Source: Massilia sp. ZL223 (GTDB lineage: Bacteria; Pseudomonadota; Gammaproteobacteria; Burkholderiales; Burkholderiaceae_D). From it: a DNA stretch of 54,674 nucleotides. The notes under the pieces were generated by a model that was given only the letters and a program-made list of their open reading frames with translations, did no database searches and was not told the DNA's origin. A program made the translations under genes and the position numbers. This document shows positions 41,797 through 50,223 of this stretch, piece by piece (positions within the stretch are counted from its first letter, which is position 1; each line of letters starts with the position of its first letter). The stretch spans positions 1 to 54,674 of the forward strand of contig NZ_JAGPWD010000040.1 of assembly GCF_018119395.1 (NCBI RefSeq), given 5' to 3'.

Positions 41797-42750
41797 CTAT
41801 GCTTCGACTTCCCCGACCGGCTCGGCCGGCGTCTGACCGGGTGAGCGGCCGACCAGCGTGCGGATGTCGCGCGCGGCCGTCGCCGAACGCCGGGCCAGGT
41901 CGCGCACGTCCGCAACCGCCATCGCGCACTCTCCGCCCTGCTCGGCCGTCTTGGCGGCCTCGACCGCGGCGTTGAGGGCCAGGATATGCGCCTGGAAAGC
42001 GATGCCGTCGATAACGCCGATCAACTCGGCGGCCTTGTCCGATATCGGCGCCGCGGGTTCGGCGGCGGGTTCCTCCGGCTGCGCAGCCGGCTTGCCGAGG
42101 CCGCGTCCCACGAACCAGGCGCTGAACGCGGCGGCGGCGATGGCGATGACGCACAGTTGCGCCAGCCAGCCGGAGAAGCCACCGGCCGTGCGGCGCGCAT
42201 TCAGCGCCGCTTCTTCGTTGAGCTTGTCCTCGAGCTCGATGAAGCGCTTCACGGTCGCCAGCCAGTCCACCAGAGCCGGCGCGGCCTGCTGCGACAGCAG
42301 GAGGCTGGCCTCGGCGGCCTCGCCGGCGGCATGCAGTTCGATCACGCGATTCATCAGAGTCTTGGCGCGGTGCTCCTGCGCCCTGATCGCGGCGAGGGCT
42401 TCCTTCTCCTCGGGCAGGACGCCCTTCAATTCCTTGAACAGCGTGTCCAGCGGTTCGGCCGAACGGGCATAGCTGTCGTCGAGCAGCTTGATCTGGCTGA
42501 TCGGGGCGGTGGCCGCGGCGGGGTCGGCCGCCAGGACCACGTCGCGCAGCGCGGTGGCGCGGTCGTGCACGCTGACGCGCATCTCGGCCGCATAACGCAG
42601 CTTGATCTTGTTGTCCTCGATGCGGTCGAGGTCCTTCCTGACCTCGCCCATGCGCATCATGGCCAGCGCGCTCAGGCAGATCATCAATAGGAAGACCACG
42701 CCGTAGCTGAGTCTCAGCCGGGCGCCAATGGTCGGGGTCGTGGGAATCAT
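41797..42750 (-). CDS. Shortened methyl-accepting chemotaxis-like protein
   Basis: A 317-residue membrane protein. TM1 is at about residues 14-34 and TM2 at about 194-214; between them lies a four-helix-bundle-like ligand domain. The cytoplasmic part is only about 100 residues. It has no HAMP domain. The receptor tip is recognisable as [19 protein letters not shown] and [17 protein letters not shown], but the adaptation helices are missing and several core residues differ from the usual [23 protein letters not shown]. It probably cannot be methylated normally. It may be a decayed receptor or a specialised one. Confidence 0.8.
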   Translation of the reverse strand: [317 protein letters not shown]

Positions 42751-42910
42751 GGTTCGCTATGCGGCGAGAATGCGGGGAGCGTTCGCCGCTTTTCCGTAAA
42801 GCAACGGAAACGAATATAGCATGGCTGTCGTTTCATTATTAGACAGCCCTTCCGCTTTTACCCACTTTAACGGCACAAGCGTTGTAATGACGCCAATCGC
42901 CCGAGCGCTT

Positions 42911-42940
42911 GTGGACACCGCGCCACAGCGCGGCGTCCAC
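42911..42940 (-). terminator. Hairpin downstream of the M49-like gene
   Basis: GTGGACACCGCG (42911-42922) pairs with CGCGGCGTCCAC (42929-42940) with one mismatch. No T-run follows on the minus strand, so a termination role is uncertain. Confidence 0.35.
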
Positions 42941-42955
42941 CAGGTGCTGCGCGCT

Positions 42956-44677
42956 TTACTTTTTCGTCAAGCCCGCCGCTGTCACGAAGGCCGGTCGGAT
43001 GTCGTTCGGCACCGACTTGAGCTTGTCGAGCGCCTTGCGCACTTCCGGACGGATCACGACGTACTTGTCCATCATCTGGCGGGCCGCGGCATAGTCGCCG
43101 GTCGCCTCGATGGTCAGGAAGTCGCGGTCCAGGTCGGCCACGGCGGCCTTAATCTTCTTGAAGTCGACCGAGAAGGTGCCGTCCGGGTGGGCGACGAAGG
43201 CGCCCTTGTCGAGCAGGTAGTTCATCTGGATCGCCATGCCGCGCGCGTGCGAGGAGGTCAGGCCGAAGTGCAGGGTGCGGAAGGCGGAGGCCAGGAAGGT
43301 GTTGTACAGCTTGCGCTCGGCCGCCTCGCCCTGCCCCAGGGTGTCTTTCAGCAGGCCCTTGTCCATCATGTAGCCCAGCGCCCACAGGCCGGTGATGTCG
43401 GCCTTGGCTTCCTCGATGGTCGAGTAGGTGTCCTTCAGGTCCTGGCGCGGGGTCGAGTCCTTGCCGTCCTTCTTCGTGTGGTGCGGTCCCAGGCCGTGCA
43501 TGATCTCGTGGGCCAGGATGTGGGTGAAGAAGGATTCGAAATCCAGGTCCTTCTGGTCCTGCGCCCGCAATACCTGCTTGCTGATCGGGGTCAGGGTCGA
43601 TCTGAACTTGGCCTGCTGTACGTTCTTGAGCATCACGCGCTTGGAGCCGCGCTCGCGGATCACGCGCTCGTCGTTGGGCAGGTTGTAGGCGGCGGTCTGC
43701 ACGCCCATGTTGCCGTCGCCCGCGCCATAGACCTCGTTCACCACCACCATCGGCGCGATCGCGCCCACCTTCGGATTGCGGTAGCGCTTGTCGAGCGGGA
43801 GGTTGTCTTCCAGCTCCTGCAGGTGCTTGCCGAAGAAGTTCAGCTTGGCCGTTTCCTGCGGATCGCGGATGCTGACATAGGCTTCGAAGGCGGCCTTGTA
43901 GCCGAACAGCTCGTCGTTATAGGTCTCGTAGGGCCCGATGGTGACGTCGACCGGCGAATCCAGGTCCATCCAGGCGAAATCCGACGCCAGGTAGTCGTTC
44001 GACAGGAAGGCGTCGGCGCGCAAGGTCAGGAATTTCTTGAGCGAGGCGTTGTCGGTGGCGGCGGCCGCTTCGCGCAGCAGCTTGGCCAGCAGTTCCAGCT
44101 CCGGACGGTATTCGTCCGAATACTTCACGGTGCGGAAACCGCCGTCCCTGTCGCTGCGGATCACGGTGAAGAACCACTGGGCCTGCTGCTTGTCCTCGGC
44201 ATTCAGTCCATTCATCCAGCTTTCGAGGGCGGCCTTGGTGGCCCCTTCCGGATAGAAGTTGGCGCCTTCCGGCTTCTTGGCCGGGATCTTGATGCCCGCG
44301 TACTCGGCCGGCATGAAGGAGCGGTTGTCGTCCAGGCCCGACCACGGGCCCTTGTTGAGCCAGAAGGCTTCCAGGCGCGCGCGGCCCAGCGGCGTCGTGT
44401 CCTTGCGCAGCGCGGCGTGCAGGGCCTCGTTGCCGGCCCAGCGCTGGCGCAGCTGGAGGGTGTCGACGATCTTGGCGGCATCGATCAGCTTGGCGATGGC
44501 GACGCGGTCGCCCTTGGACAGCTTCGATACGTCGGCGCGCAGCTCGGCCGGGGCGAAGCGCTTGCTCATGGCCTGCAGTTGTTCCGCGGTGGCCGGGCCC
44601 GTGGCCTGTTGAGCCTGGGCGTTGAAGGCGGCGCCGACGGCTGCGGCGAGCACGAGTGGTGCGAGGAGATTCTTCAT
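42956..44677 (-). CDS. Secreted dipeptidyl-peptidase III-like (M49-type) metallopeptidase
   Basis: A 573-residue exported metallopeptidase. The signal peptide ends around AFNAQAQQ. The zinc site reads HEIMHGLGPH with a HExxH pentapeptide at about residues 400-404, and the third ligand glutamate is likely in TIEEAKADITG about 33 residues later. The overall arrangement matches DPP III/M49-related proteins annotated as Zn-dependent hydrolases, but classical M49 enzymes have the HExxGH hexapeptide. It would cleave peptides in the periplasm. It stands alone on its transcript. Confidence 0.82.
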   Translation of the reverse strand: MKNLLAPLVLAAAVGAAFNAQAQQATGPATAEQLQAMSKRFAPAELRADVSKLSKGDRVAIAKLIDAAKIVDTLQLRQRWAGNEALHAALRKDTTPLGRARLEAFWLNKGPWSGLDDNRSFMPAEYAGIKIPAKKPEGANFYPEGATKAALESWMNGLNAEDKQQAQWFFTVIRSDRDGGFRTVKYSDEYRPELELLAKLLREAAAATDNASLKKFLTLRADAFLSNDYLASDFAWMDLDSPVDVTIGPYETYNDELFGYKAAFEAYVSIRDPQETAKLNFFGKHLQELEDNLPLDKRYRNPKVGAIAPMVVVNEVYGAGDGNMGVQTAAYNLPNDERVIRERGSKRVMLKNVQQAKFRSTLTPISKQVLRAQDQKDLDFESFFTHILAHEIMHGLGPHHTKKDGKDSTPRQDLKDTYSTIEEAKADITGLWALGYMMDKGLLKDTLGQGEAAERKLYNTFLASAFRTLHFGLTSSHARGMAIQMNYLLDKGAFVAHPDGTFSVDFKKIKAAVADLDRDFLTIEATGDYAAARQMMDKYVVIRPEVRKALDKLKSVPNDIRPAFVTAAGLTKK

Positions 44678-44760
44678 GGTCTCTTATGGTTGTGTTGGCA
44701 ACCGGACCATTGTAAACCGCAAGGGATAAGGAAAGATGAATTATCAGGTATGCATAAGAT

Positions 44761-44801
44761 GGTTGAACGCGGCGGCGGGAAACCCGCCGACGCGTTCAAC
44801 C
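44761..44801 (-). terminator. Terminator of the efflux operon
   Basis: A 19-bp stem: arm 44761-44779 (GGTTGAACGCGG...) pairs with 44783-44801 with a single mismatch and a three-base loop. On the minus strand it is followed by ATCTTATG. It lies 11 bases after the outer-membrane component stop. Confidence 0.75.
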
Positions 44802-44811
44802 GGCCTATGCT

Positions 44812-46245
44812 CTAGCGGACGGTCGCCAGCGCGGGCCCCTGCTCCCAGCCGCCCCCGATGGCGCGCGCCACGGCCACGGTGGCCAGCAGGCGCTGGGTGC
44901 GGATCTGCGCGGCAGCCCGGTCCGCCGCCAGCGCGCTGCGCTGGGCGTCGGTCACGTCCAGGTAGGTCGACACGCCGCGCTCATAGCGCGCCTGCGCCAC
45001 CAGCAGCGCGCGGCTGGCCGCCTGCTGCGACTGGGCCTGGACCTCGCCCTGCTTCTGGCGCTGCTCCACGTCCGACAGCGCATCCTCGACTTCGCGCAGC
45101 GCCGTGAGCAGCTTGCCCTGGTGGCTGGCCACCGCTTCCTCGTAGCGCGCCTTGGACAGCGCCAGGTTGGAGCGGTTGCGGCCCGCGTCGAAGATCGGCA
45201 GCGACAGCGCCAGCGGACCGGCCGAGAACTGGCGCGCGCCGCCGCTGGCCAGGTCGCGCAGGTGCTCGGAAGCGAAACCGAAGTTACCGGTCAGCGACAG
45301 CGAGGGATAGAAGGCGCCTTCCGCCACGCCCACCTGGGCATTGGCCGCGCGCAGCTGGGCCACGCTGGCCGCCAGGTCCGGGCGCTGGCCCACCAGGCTG
45401 GCCGGCAGGCCGACCGGGATGCCTGGCGGCTGCGGCAGCGCGGCGTTTGACGCCTGCATGAGCGGCGCGCTCGGCGAGGCGCCGACCAGGGTGGCCAGCG
45501 CGTGTTCGACCAGGTTGCGCTGGCGCTGCACTTCGTGCAGGTCGGCCTCGGCGTTGGCGCGTTCGATGCGGGCGCGCGAGACATCCAGCTCGTTCGACAG
45601 GCCGGCCTTGAAGCGCGCCTCGACCAGTTCCTGGGCCTCGCGCCGGGTGTCCAGCGCGCCGCGCAGGATCGCCAGCTCGGTGTCCAGGCCGCGCAGCTGC
45701 CAGTACGAGGACGCCACCTGGCTCGACAGCAGCAGGATCACGCCGTCACGGTCATCCTGGGCCGCCAGCGCCTGCGCGTCGGCCGCTTCGACCACGCGGC
45801 GCACGCGGCCCCACAGGTCCAGCTCATACGACAGCGAAGCGCCGACGCTGAAGTTGTTGCCCTCGATCGAACGGCGGCCGAGCGCGATGCCCTGCGAAGT
45901 CTCGGACGAGGTGCGCGAGTTCGAGATGCCGGCGCCGACGGCGACCGTGGGCGCCTGTCCGACGCGCACCACGCCCAGCTGGGCCTGGGCCTGCAGCAGG
46001 CGCTGCGCGGCGGCCTGCACGCCCGGGTTGTCGCGCAGGGCGCGCTGCTCCAGGCTGTCGAGCGTGGCGTCGCCGAACACGGTCCACCAGCTGGCGGGCA
46101 GGCGCGCGCTGTCGCCGCCGGCTGCCGCGTGGCGGAAGGCCGCGTCGCCTGGCGCGGCCGGGGCCTTGAAGTCGGGACCGACAGTGGTGCAGCCTGCCAG
46201 CAGCAGCGAGGCGGCGATCATGGTAAGTGCGAATGGCTTCTTCAT
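44812..46245 (-). CDS. NodT/OprM-type outer membrane efflux lipoprotein
   Basis: A 477-residue outer-membrane channel of the NodT/RND outer-membrane factor family. The lipobox LLLAGC at residues about 14-19 gives an acylated cysteine. Two OEP repeats form the trimeric beta-barrel and periplasmic tunnel; typical words include SYELDLWGRVRR and LPASLVGQRPDLAASVAQL. ATG 46245 (MKKPFAL) is used; the frame continues open upstream without homology. It lies 17 bases after the MFS pump gene and completes the tripartite exporter. Confidence 0.92.
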   Translation of the reverse strand: MKKPFALTMIAASLLLAGCTTVGPDFKAPAAPGDAAFRHAAAGGDSARLPASWWTVFGDATLDSLEQRALRDNPGVQAAAQRLLQAQAQLGVVRVGQAPTVAVGAGISNSRTSSETSQGIALGRRSIEGNNFSVGASLSYELDLWGRVRRVVEAADAQALAAQDDRDGVILLLSSQVASSYWQLRGLDTELAILRGALDTRREAQELVEARFKAGLSNELDVSRARIERANAEADLHEVQRQRNLVEHALATLVGASPSAPLMQASNAALPQPPGIPVGLPASLVGQRPDLAASVAQLRAANAQVGVAEGAFYPSLSLTGNFGFASEHLRDLASGGARQFSAGPLALSLPIFDAGRNRSNLALSKARYEEAVASHQGKLLTALREVEDALSDVEQRQKQGEVQAQSQQAASRALLVAQARYERGVSTYLDVTDAQRSALAADRAAAQIRTQRLLATVAVARAIGGGWEQGPALATVR

Positions 46246-46262
46246 GTTCTCTGCTTTCGTAT

Positions 46263-47876
46263 TCAATGTGCACCCGAGGCGCCGCCCGGCGACTTGACCT
46301 TGTCGGCCATCCAGATCGCCGCGATGCAGCCGATCAGCACCAGGCCGATGATCAGGAAGCCGTCGTTGTAGGCCATCACATAGGATTCGCGCCGCACGAT
46401 GCGGTCGATCACGGCGAGCGCCTGGCTGGCGGCGGTGGCCGGGTCCATGCCGTTGGCGATGAAGCCCTGGGTCAGCTGTTCCAGGCGCTGCTGGGTCGCC
46501 GGCGCGTAGTTCGACACCGCCTCGCCCAGGCGCGCCGAGTGGAAGTGCTCGCGGTTGGTCAGCGAGGTGGCCAGCAGCGCGATGCCGATCGAGCCGCCCA
46601 GGTTGCGGGTCATGTTGAACAGGCTCGAGGCCGAAGGCATGTCGCGCGGCGGCAGGCCTGACATGGCGAAGTTCGACAGGGTCAGCATCACGAAGGGCTG
46701 GCCGATGGCGCGCACGATCTGGGTCAGCATCAGCTGGTCGTAGCCGGTGCTCGCGTCCATGAAGGCGTTCATCAGGCAGGAGCCGCCGAACAGCAGCAGG
46801 CCGAAGGAGCACAGGATGCGGTTGTCGACCTTGGAGGACAGCGCCGCCGCGAAAGGCATCACGAACAGCTGCGGCAGGCCGACCCAGGCGATCACTTCGC
46901 CGATCTGCATCGGCGTATAGCCGGCGATCTGGCCCAGGTAGAGCGGCAGCAGGAACGAGGAGCCGTACAGGCCCATGCCGGTCACGGCCGACAGCGTGGT
47001 CGCGACCAGGAAGTTGCGCTGCCCGTACAGGGCCAGGTTCACGAAAGGATCGGGACGCGAGAAGCTCACCGCCACCCAGCCCAGGATGCCGGTCAAGGAC
47101 AGCGCGGCGAAGGTCACGATGAACTCGGACTCGAACCAGTCCTTCGAGTTGCCCTCTTCCAGGAAGATGGTCAGGCAGGCCAGGCCCATCGCCATCAGGC
47201 CGATGCCGAGCCAGTCGGCGTTGACCAGGGTCCTGAGGTTCGCTTTTTCCTTGTCCAGGCCATACATCAGGCCGGCGATCAGGAGCACGCCCGGCACCCA
47301 GTTGATGTAGAAGATCGAGGGCCAGCCGTACAGCTCGGACAGGTAGCCGCCCAGGGTCGGCCCCATGGCCGGCGCCAGGGTCGCGGTCAGGCCGAAGATC
47401 GCCATGCCGACCGCGCGCTTGTTGGCGGGCAGGCGGGTGATCACGAGGGTCATCGCCATCGGGATCAGGGCGCCGCCGGTGAAGCCCTGCAGCATGCGGA
47501 ACACGATCATGCTCTCGAGGTTCCAGGCCGCCCCGCACAGGGTCGAGAACAGCAGGAACAAGGCGGTCGTGCCCATCATGTAGTTGCGCACGCCGAAGGC
47601 GCGCGTGAGCAGCGCGGTCATCGGGATCACGACGATCTCGGCGCACAGGTAGGCGGTCGAGATCCAGGAACCCTCCTCCTGCGTGGCCGACAAGGTGCCG
47701 AGGATGTCGCGCAGCGAGGAGTTGGTGATCTGGATGTCGAGCACCGCCATGAAGGCGCCCAGCATCCCGGCGGCGACCGCGACCCAGGTGCGGGCGTCGA
47801 CGCGCGCGCCGACCGGCGGCGAGTAAGGCGTGGCGGGAGCGCCGCCCGCGGTCGCGGGCTTGCTCAGGGAAGTCAT
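46263..47876 (-). CDS. DHA2 family (EmrB/QacA-like) MFS efflux pump
   Basis: A 537-residue fourteen-helix major facilitator. It has the DHA2 hallmark MAVLDIQITNSSLRDI in TM1 and motif-A-like FGLTATLAPAMGPTLGGYL near residue 155. It is similar to EmrB and expels hydrophobic drugs or uncouplers by proton exchange. Spacing to the adaptor (9 bases) and to the outer-membrane gene (17 bases) shows one operon. Confidence 0.92.
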   Translation of the reverse strand: MTSLSKPATAGGAPATPYSPPVGARVDARTWVAVAAGMLGAFMAVLDIQITNSSLRDILGTLSATQEEGSWISTAYLCAEIVVIPMTALLTRAFGVRNYMMGTTALFLLFSTLCGAAWNLESMIVFRMLQGFTGGALIPMAMTLVITRLPANKRAVGMAIFGLTATLAPAMGPTLGGYLSELYGWPSIFYINWVPGVLLIAGLMYGLDKEKANLRTLVNADWLGIGLMAMGLACLTIFLEEGNSKDWFESEFIVTFAALSLTGILGWVAVSFSRPDPFVNLALYGQRNFLVATTLSAVTGMGLYGSSFLLPLYLGQIAGYTPMQIGEVIAWVGLPQLFVMPFAAALSSKVDNRILCSFGLLLFGGSCLMNAFMDASTGYDQLMLTQIVRAIGQPFVMLTLSNFAMSGLPPRDMPSASSLFNMTRNLGGSIGIALLATSLTNREHFHSARLGEAVSNYAPATQQRLEQLTQGFIANGMDPATAASQALAVIDRIVRRESYVMAYNDGFLIIGLVLIGCIAAIWMADKVKSPGGASGAH

Positions 47877-47885
47877 GGCGCTTCC

Positions 47886-49046
47886 TTAGTGCGCCGCGGA
47901 GGCGGTTTGGGTGTGTGCGGCCTTCTGGCCCAGTTCGACCTCGGCCACCACCGACATGCCCGGCACCAGGCGGCCGGCGTACTTCTTCATGTCCTGCGGA
48001 TCGAGGGTGATCTTGACCGGCACGCGCTGCACGACCTTGGTGAAGTTGCCGGTCGCGTTATCGGCCGGCAGCAGCGCGAACTGGTTGCCCGAGGCCGGCG
48101 AGAAGCTGTCCACGCGGCCGACCAGTTCCTTGCCCGGCAGCGCATCGACTTCCAGGTGTACCTGCTGGCCCGGCTCCAGGCCGGCCAGCTGGGTTTCCTT
48201 GAAGTTGGCGACGACCCAGACATTGTCCTCGACCACGGCCAGCAGCTGCTGGCCCGGCTGCACGCGCGCGCCCACTTCGATGCTGCGCTTGCCGACGCGG
48301 CCCGCCACCGGGGCCACGATGCGGTTGTAGGCCATCTGCTGGCGCGCGTCCTTGAGCTGGGCTTCCAGCACCTTGACCTGGGCCTTGAGCACGTCGCGCG
48401 CGGCATCGGCGGAGGCCACCTGGGCCTGGGCCGCGCTGGCGCTCTCGCGGCGCGCGGCCACGTCGGCCACCGCGCCGGCGCGGGCGGCGCTGGAGGCGTC
48501 CACCTCGGCCTTCGAAACCGCCTTCATGGTCTCGTTGTACAGCTGGCCGAAGCGCTCGGCATCCTGGCGCGCACGCACCAGCTGGGCCTCGGCCTGCTTG
48601 ACCTGGGCGCCGGCCGCGGCCGCCTGGGCGCGCACCTGCGCGACTTGCGCGCCGGCTTGTTCGATCTGCTGCTGCACGCTGGCGATCTGGGCTTCGATCT
48701 GCTCGACGCGCACGGCGTGGTCGGCCGGATCCAGCTCGGCGATCACGTCGCCCGCCTTGACCATCTGGTTATCGTCCACCAGCACGCGGGTGACCACGCC
48801 GGCCACGCGTGCCGACACCGGGTGCACGCGGCCGGTGACGTAGGCGTTCTCGGTCTCCACGAAGTGCTGGCTCTTGTACCACATGCGTCCACCCGCCCCG
48901 AGGGCCGCCAGCGCGATCAGCCCGACCACGGTCAGCACGCGCTTGTTCGGCGGCGCCTTGGCAGGGGCCGACGGCGGGACGGGTGCGGCGGGGTTGGATG
49001 CGGCTGCGGCTGGCTTGTGCTCGGCCGGGGTGTGCGCTTCTGCCAT
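47886..49046 (-). CDS. HlyD/EmrA-type membrane fusion protein
   Basis: A 386-residue adaptor of the tripartite exporter. A single N-terminal membrane helix (LTVVGLIALAALGAG, about residues 32-50) is followed by a lipoyl half-motif (GVVTRVLVDDNQMVKAGDVIAELD), a long coiled-coil hairpin rich in Ala and Gln, the second lipoyl half and a beta-barrel. ATG 49046 is supported by GGAG (with TACTCC spacer); upstream in-frame ATGs run into the regulatory gap. First gene of the efflux operon, divergent from the TetR gene. Confidence 0.93.
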   Translation of the reverse strand: MAEAHTPAEHKPAAAASNPAAPVPPSAPAKAPPNKRVLTVVGLIALAALGAGGRMWYKSQHFVETENAYVTGRVHPVSARVAGVVTRVLVDDNQMVKAGDVIAELDPADHAVRVEQIEAQIASVQQQIEQAGAQVAQVRAQAAAAGAQVKQAEAQLVRARQDAERFGQLYNETMKAVSKAEVDASSAARAGAVADVAARRESASAAQAQVASADAARDVLKAQVKVLEAQLKDARQQMAYNRIVAPVAGRVGKRSIEVGARVQPGQQLLAVVEDNVWVVANFKETQLAGLEPGQQVHLEVDALPGKELVGRVDSFSPASGNQFALLPADNATGNFTKVVQRVPVKITLDPQDMKKYAGRLVPGMSVVAEVELGQKAAHTQTASAAH

Positions 49047-49111
49047 GGAGTACTCCGAAGAAATGAAATGGGTTATGCGCATTATTTTCCACTCCGCGCC
49101 GGAAGTCAAGA

Positions 49112-49147
49112 AATGAAACGGTTGCATTTCATTAGAGTTTCCTCTAA
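49112..49147. promoter_or_regulatory. Two dyads in the TetR-efflux divergent region
   Basis: AATGAAA (49112-49118) and TTTCATT (49127-49133) are a perfect 7-bp inverted repeat with an 8-base spacer. Directly beside it TTAGAG-TTTC-CTCTAA (49132-49147) is a perfect 16-base palindrome ending 10 bases before the TetR start. Either is a likely operator for the TetR-type repressor and would control both directions. Confidence 0.55.
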
Positions 49148-49157
49148 AGTCCGCTTC

Positions 49158-49817
49158 ATGAGCAAACCGATGTCCCCTCACACCTGCGGCGTCAAATCAG
49201 CCGGCCGGCCGAAAGCGTCGGAGGTGGAAGCACGTACCCAGGAACTGATCCAGGCCGCAGCCGGCCTGTTCCTCAAGCATGGCTATACCAAGGTGAGCCT
49301 GGAGGCGATCGCGCGCGAGGCGCGGGTGGCGGTGCGCACCATCTACGTGAAATTCGGCGGCAAGGCGGGCCTGCTCAAGGCCGCGCTGGCTTCGCGACGC
49401 GAGCGCTTCTTCCCTGCCGGCAGCATGGAAGACGACACGCGTCCCATACGCGAGGTGCTGGACGACTTCGCCCGTGTGTTTTCCGTGCTGCTGTGCGAGC
49501 CGGAAGCCGTGGCCCTGCAGCGCGTGGTGATCGCGGAATCGGCCAGCAATCCGGAACTGGCGGAAGCCTTCTACGACGCCGGGCCGCGCCTGACGCGCGA
49601 GATGCTGGACCGTTATTTTTCCCGGCTAGAGGTGCGCGCGCAATTACGCGAAGGCCTGCCCTACGAGCTGCTGCCGGCCTACCTGATCGGCTGCATCAGC
49701 GGCGATCCGATCGGCCGCTTCCTGTTCCCTGAACAGGAACCCTGTGGCGAGGAAGCGCAGCGCCTGCTGAGTCAGCGCATGGAACTGTTTTATCGTAGTA
49801 TTCTCAAGAGTCCATAA
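49158..49817 (+). CDS. TetR/AcrR family transcriptional regulator
   Basis: A 219-residue TetR-type repressor. The N-terminal helix-turn-helix occupies about residues 27-68, with KVSLEAIAREARVAVRTIYVKFGGKAGLL. The C-terminal half has the fold of AcrR-type ligand-binding domains (TetR_C). ATG 49158 (MSKPMSPHTC) is chosen at the end of the operator region. It is divergent from emrA-like, emrB-like and NodT-like genes and probably represses them until a pump substrate binds. Confidence 0.92.
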   Translation: MSKPMSPHTCGVKSAGRPKASEVEARTQELIQAAAGLFLKHGYTKVSLEAIAREARVAVRTIYVKFGGKAGLLKAALASRRERFFPAGSMEDDTRPIREVLDDFARVFSVLLCEPEAVALQRVVIAESASNPELAEAFYDAGPRLTREMLDRYFSRLEVRAQLREGLPYELLPAYLIGCISGDPIGRFLFPEQEPCGEEAQRLLSQRMELFYRSILKSP

Positions 49818-49892
49818 GGCAAGATTGTGCGTCATCGCACCGACCCGCCTCTGCCTTGTGTGAGACCCTGAAGGCCTTTACAGGAGGATGTC

Positions 49893-49940
49893 ATGAATAC
49901 TAACAACACAACAGCGGCGCACCGCGAGGAGGCAGCATGA
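49893..49940 (+). CDS. 15-residue open reading frame coupled to the next gene
   Basis: ATG 49893 is preceded by AGGAGG with a five-base spacer, a near-perfect ribosome-binding site. The frame encodes 15 residues (MNTNNTTAAHREEAA) and ends in TGA at 49938-49940, overlapping the next start ATG 49937 by four bases (ATGA). The GAGGAGG inside its own end is the ribosome-binding site of the next gene. It may be a leader peptide or a small protein; its residues show no recognisable family. Confidence 0.45.
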   Translation: MNTNNTTAAHREEAA

Positions 49941-50122
49941 GTAAGTCTTCCCGTTACGAATGGCGTGACCAGCAGGCGTCGCTGCAAGAACGCATGAAGT
50001 GCTTTATCGAAAATCCCGGCAATGAACAGCTCGAAGCCGTCGTTGCCGAAATGCGTGCCTACGCGGCTGCTGCGCAGTCGGGGGCAATCGATATTCCGCA
50101 GCGCTTCGTCAGCTTCGGCTGA
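49937..50122 (+). CDS. Small hypothetical protein, 61 residues
   Basis: A 61-residue charged helical protein with no signal peptide or membrane segment. GAGGAGG immediately upstream and the ATGA overlap with the 15-residue frame support translation. A strong terminator follows the stop by about 16 bases, showing that the two frames form their own short transcript. No family was recognised. Confidence 0.7.
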   Translation: MSKSSRYEWRDQQASLQERMKCFIENPGNEQLEAVVAEMRAYAAAAQSGAIDIPQRFVSFG

Positions 50123-50138
50123 GCAGGCGTAGGGTCGC

Positions 50139-50174
50139 AAAAAACCGTCCAGTATTTACTGGGCGGTTTTTTTT
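50139..50174 (+). terminator. Terminator after the small-protein gene
   Basis: AAAACCGTCCAGT (50141-50153) pairs with ACTGGGCGGTTTT (50158-50170) with one wobble, and a T8 run follows. Confidence 0.92.
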
Positions 50175-50223
50175 CGTCTGCTTGTTTCTGCAGGCGCTGG
50201 TTGAACTACGCAAACCACTAACT

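Noticed and set aside
44812..47646. A 944-codon minus-strand frame, suggesting fusion of the outer-membrane factor to the MFS pump
   Set aside because: The upstream part is a low-complexity shadow of the pump gene. The outer-membrane lipoprotein has its own ATG and lipobox signal at 46245.
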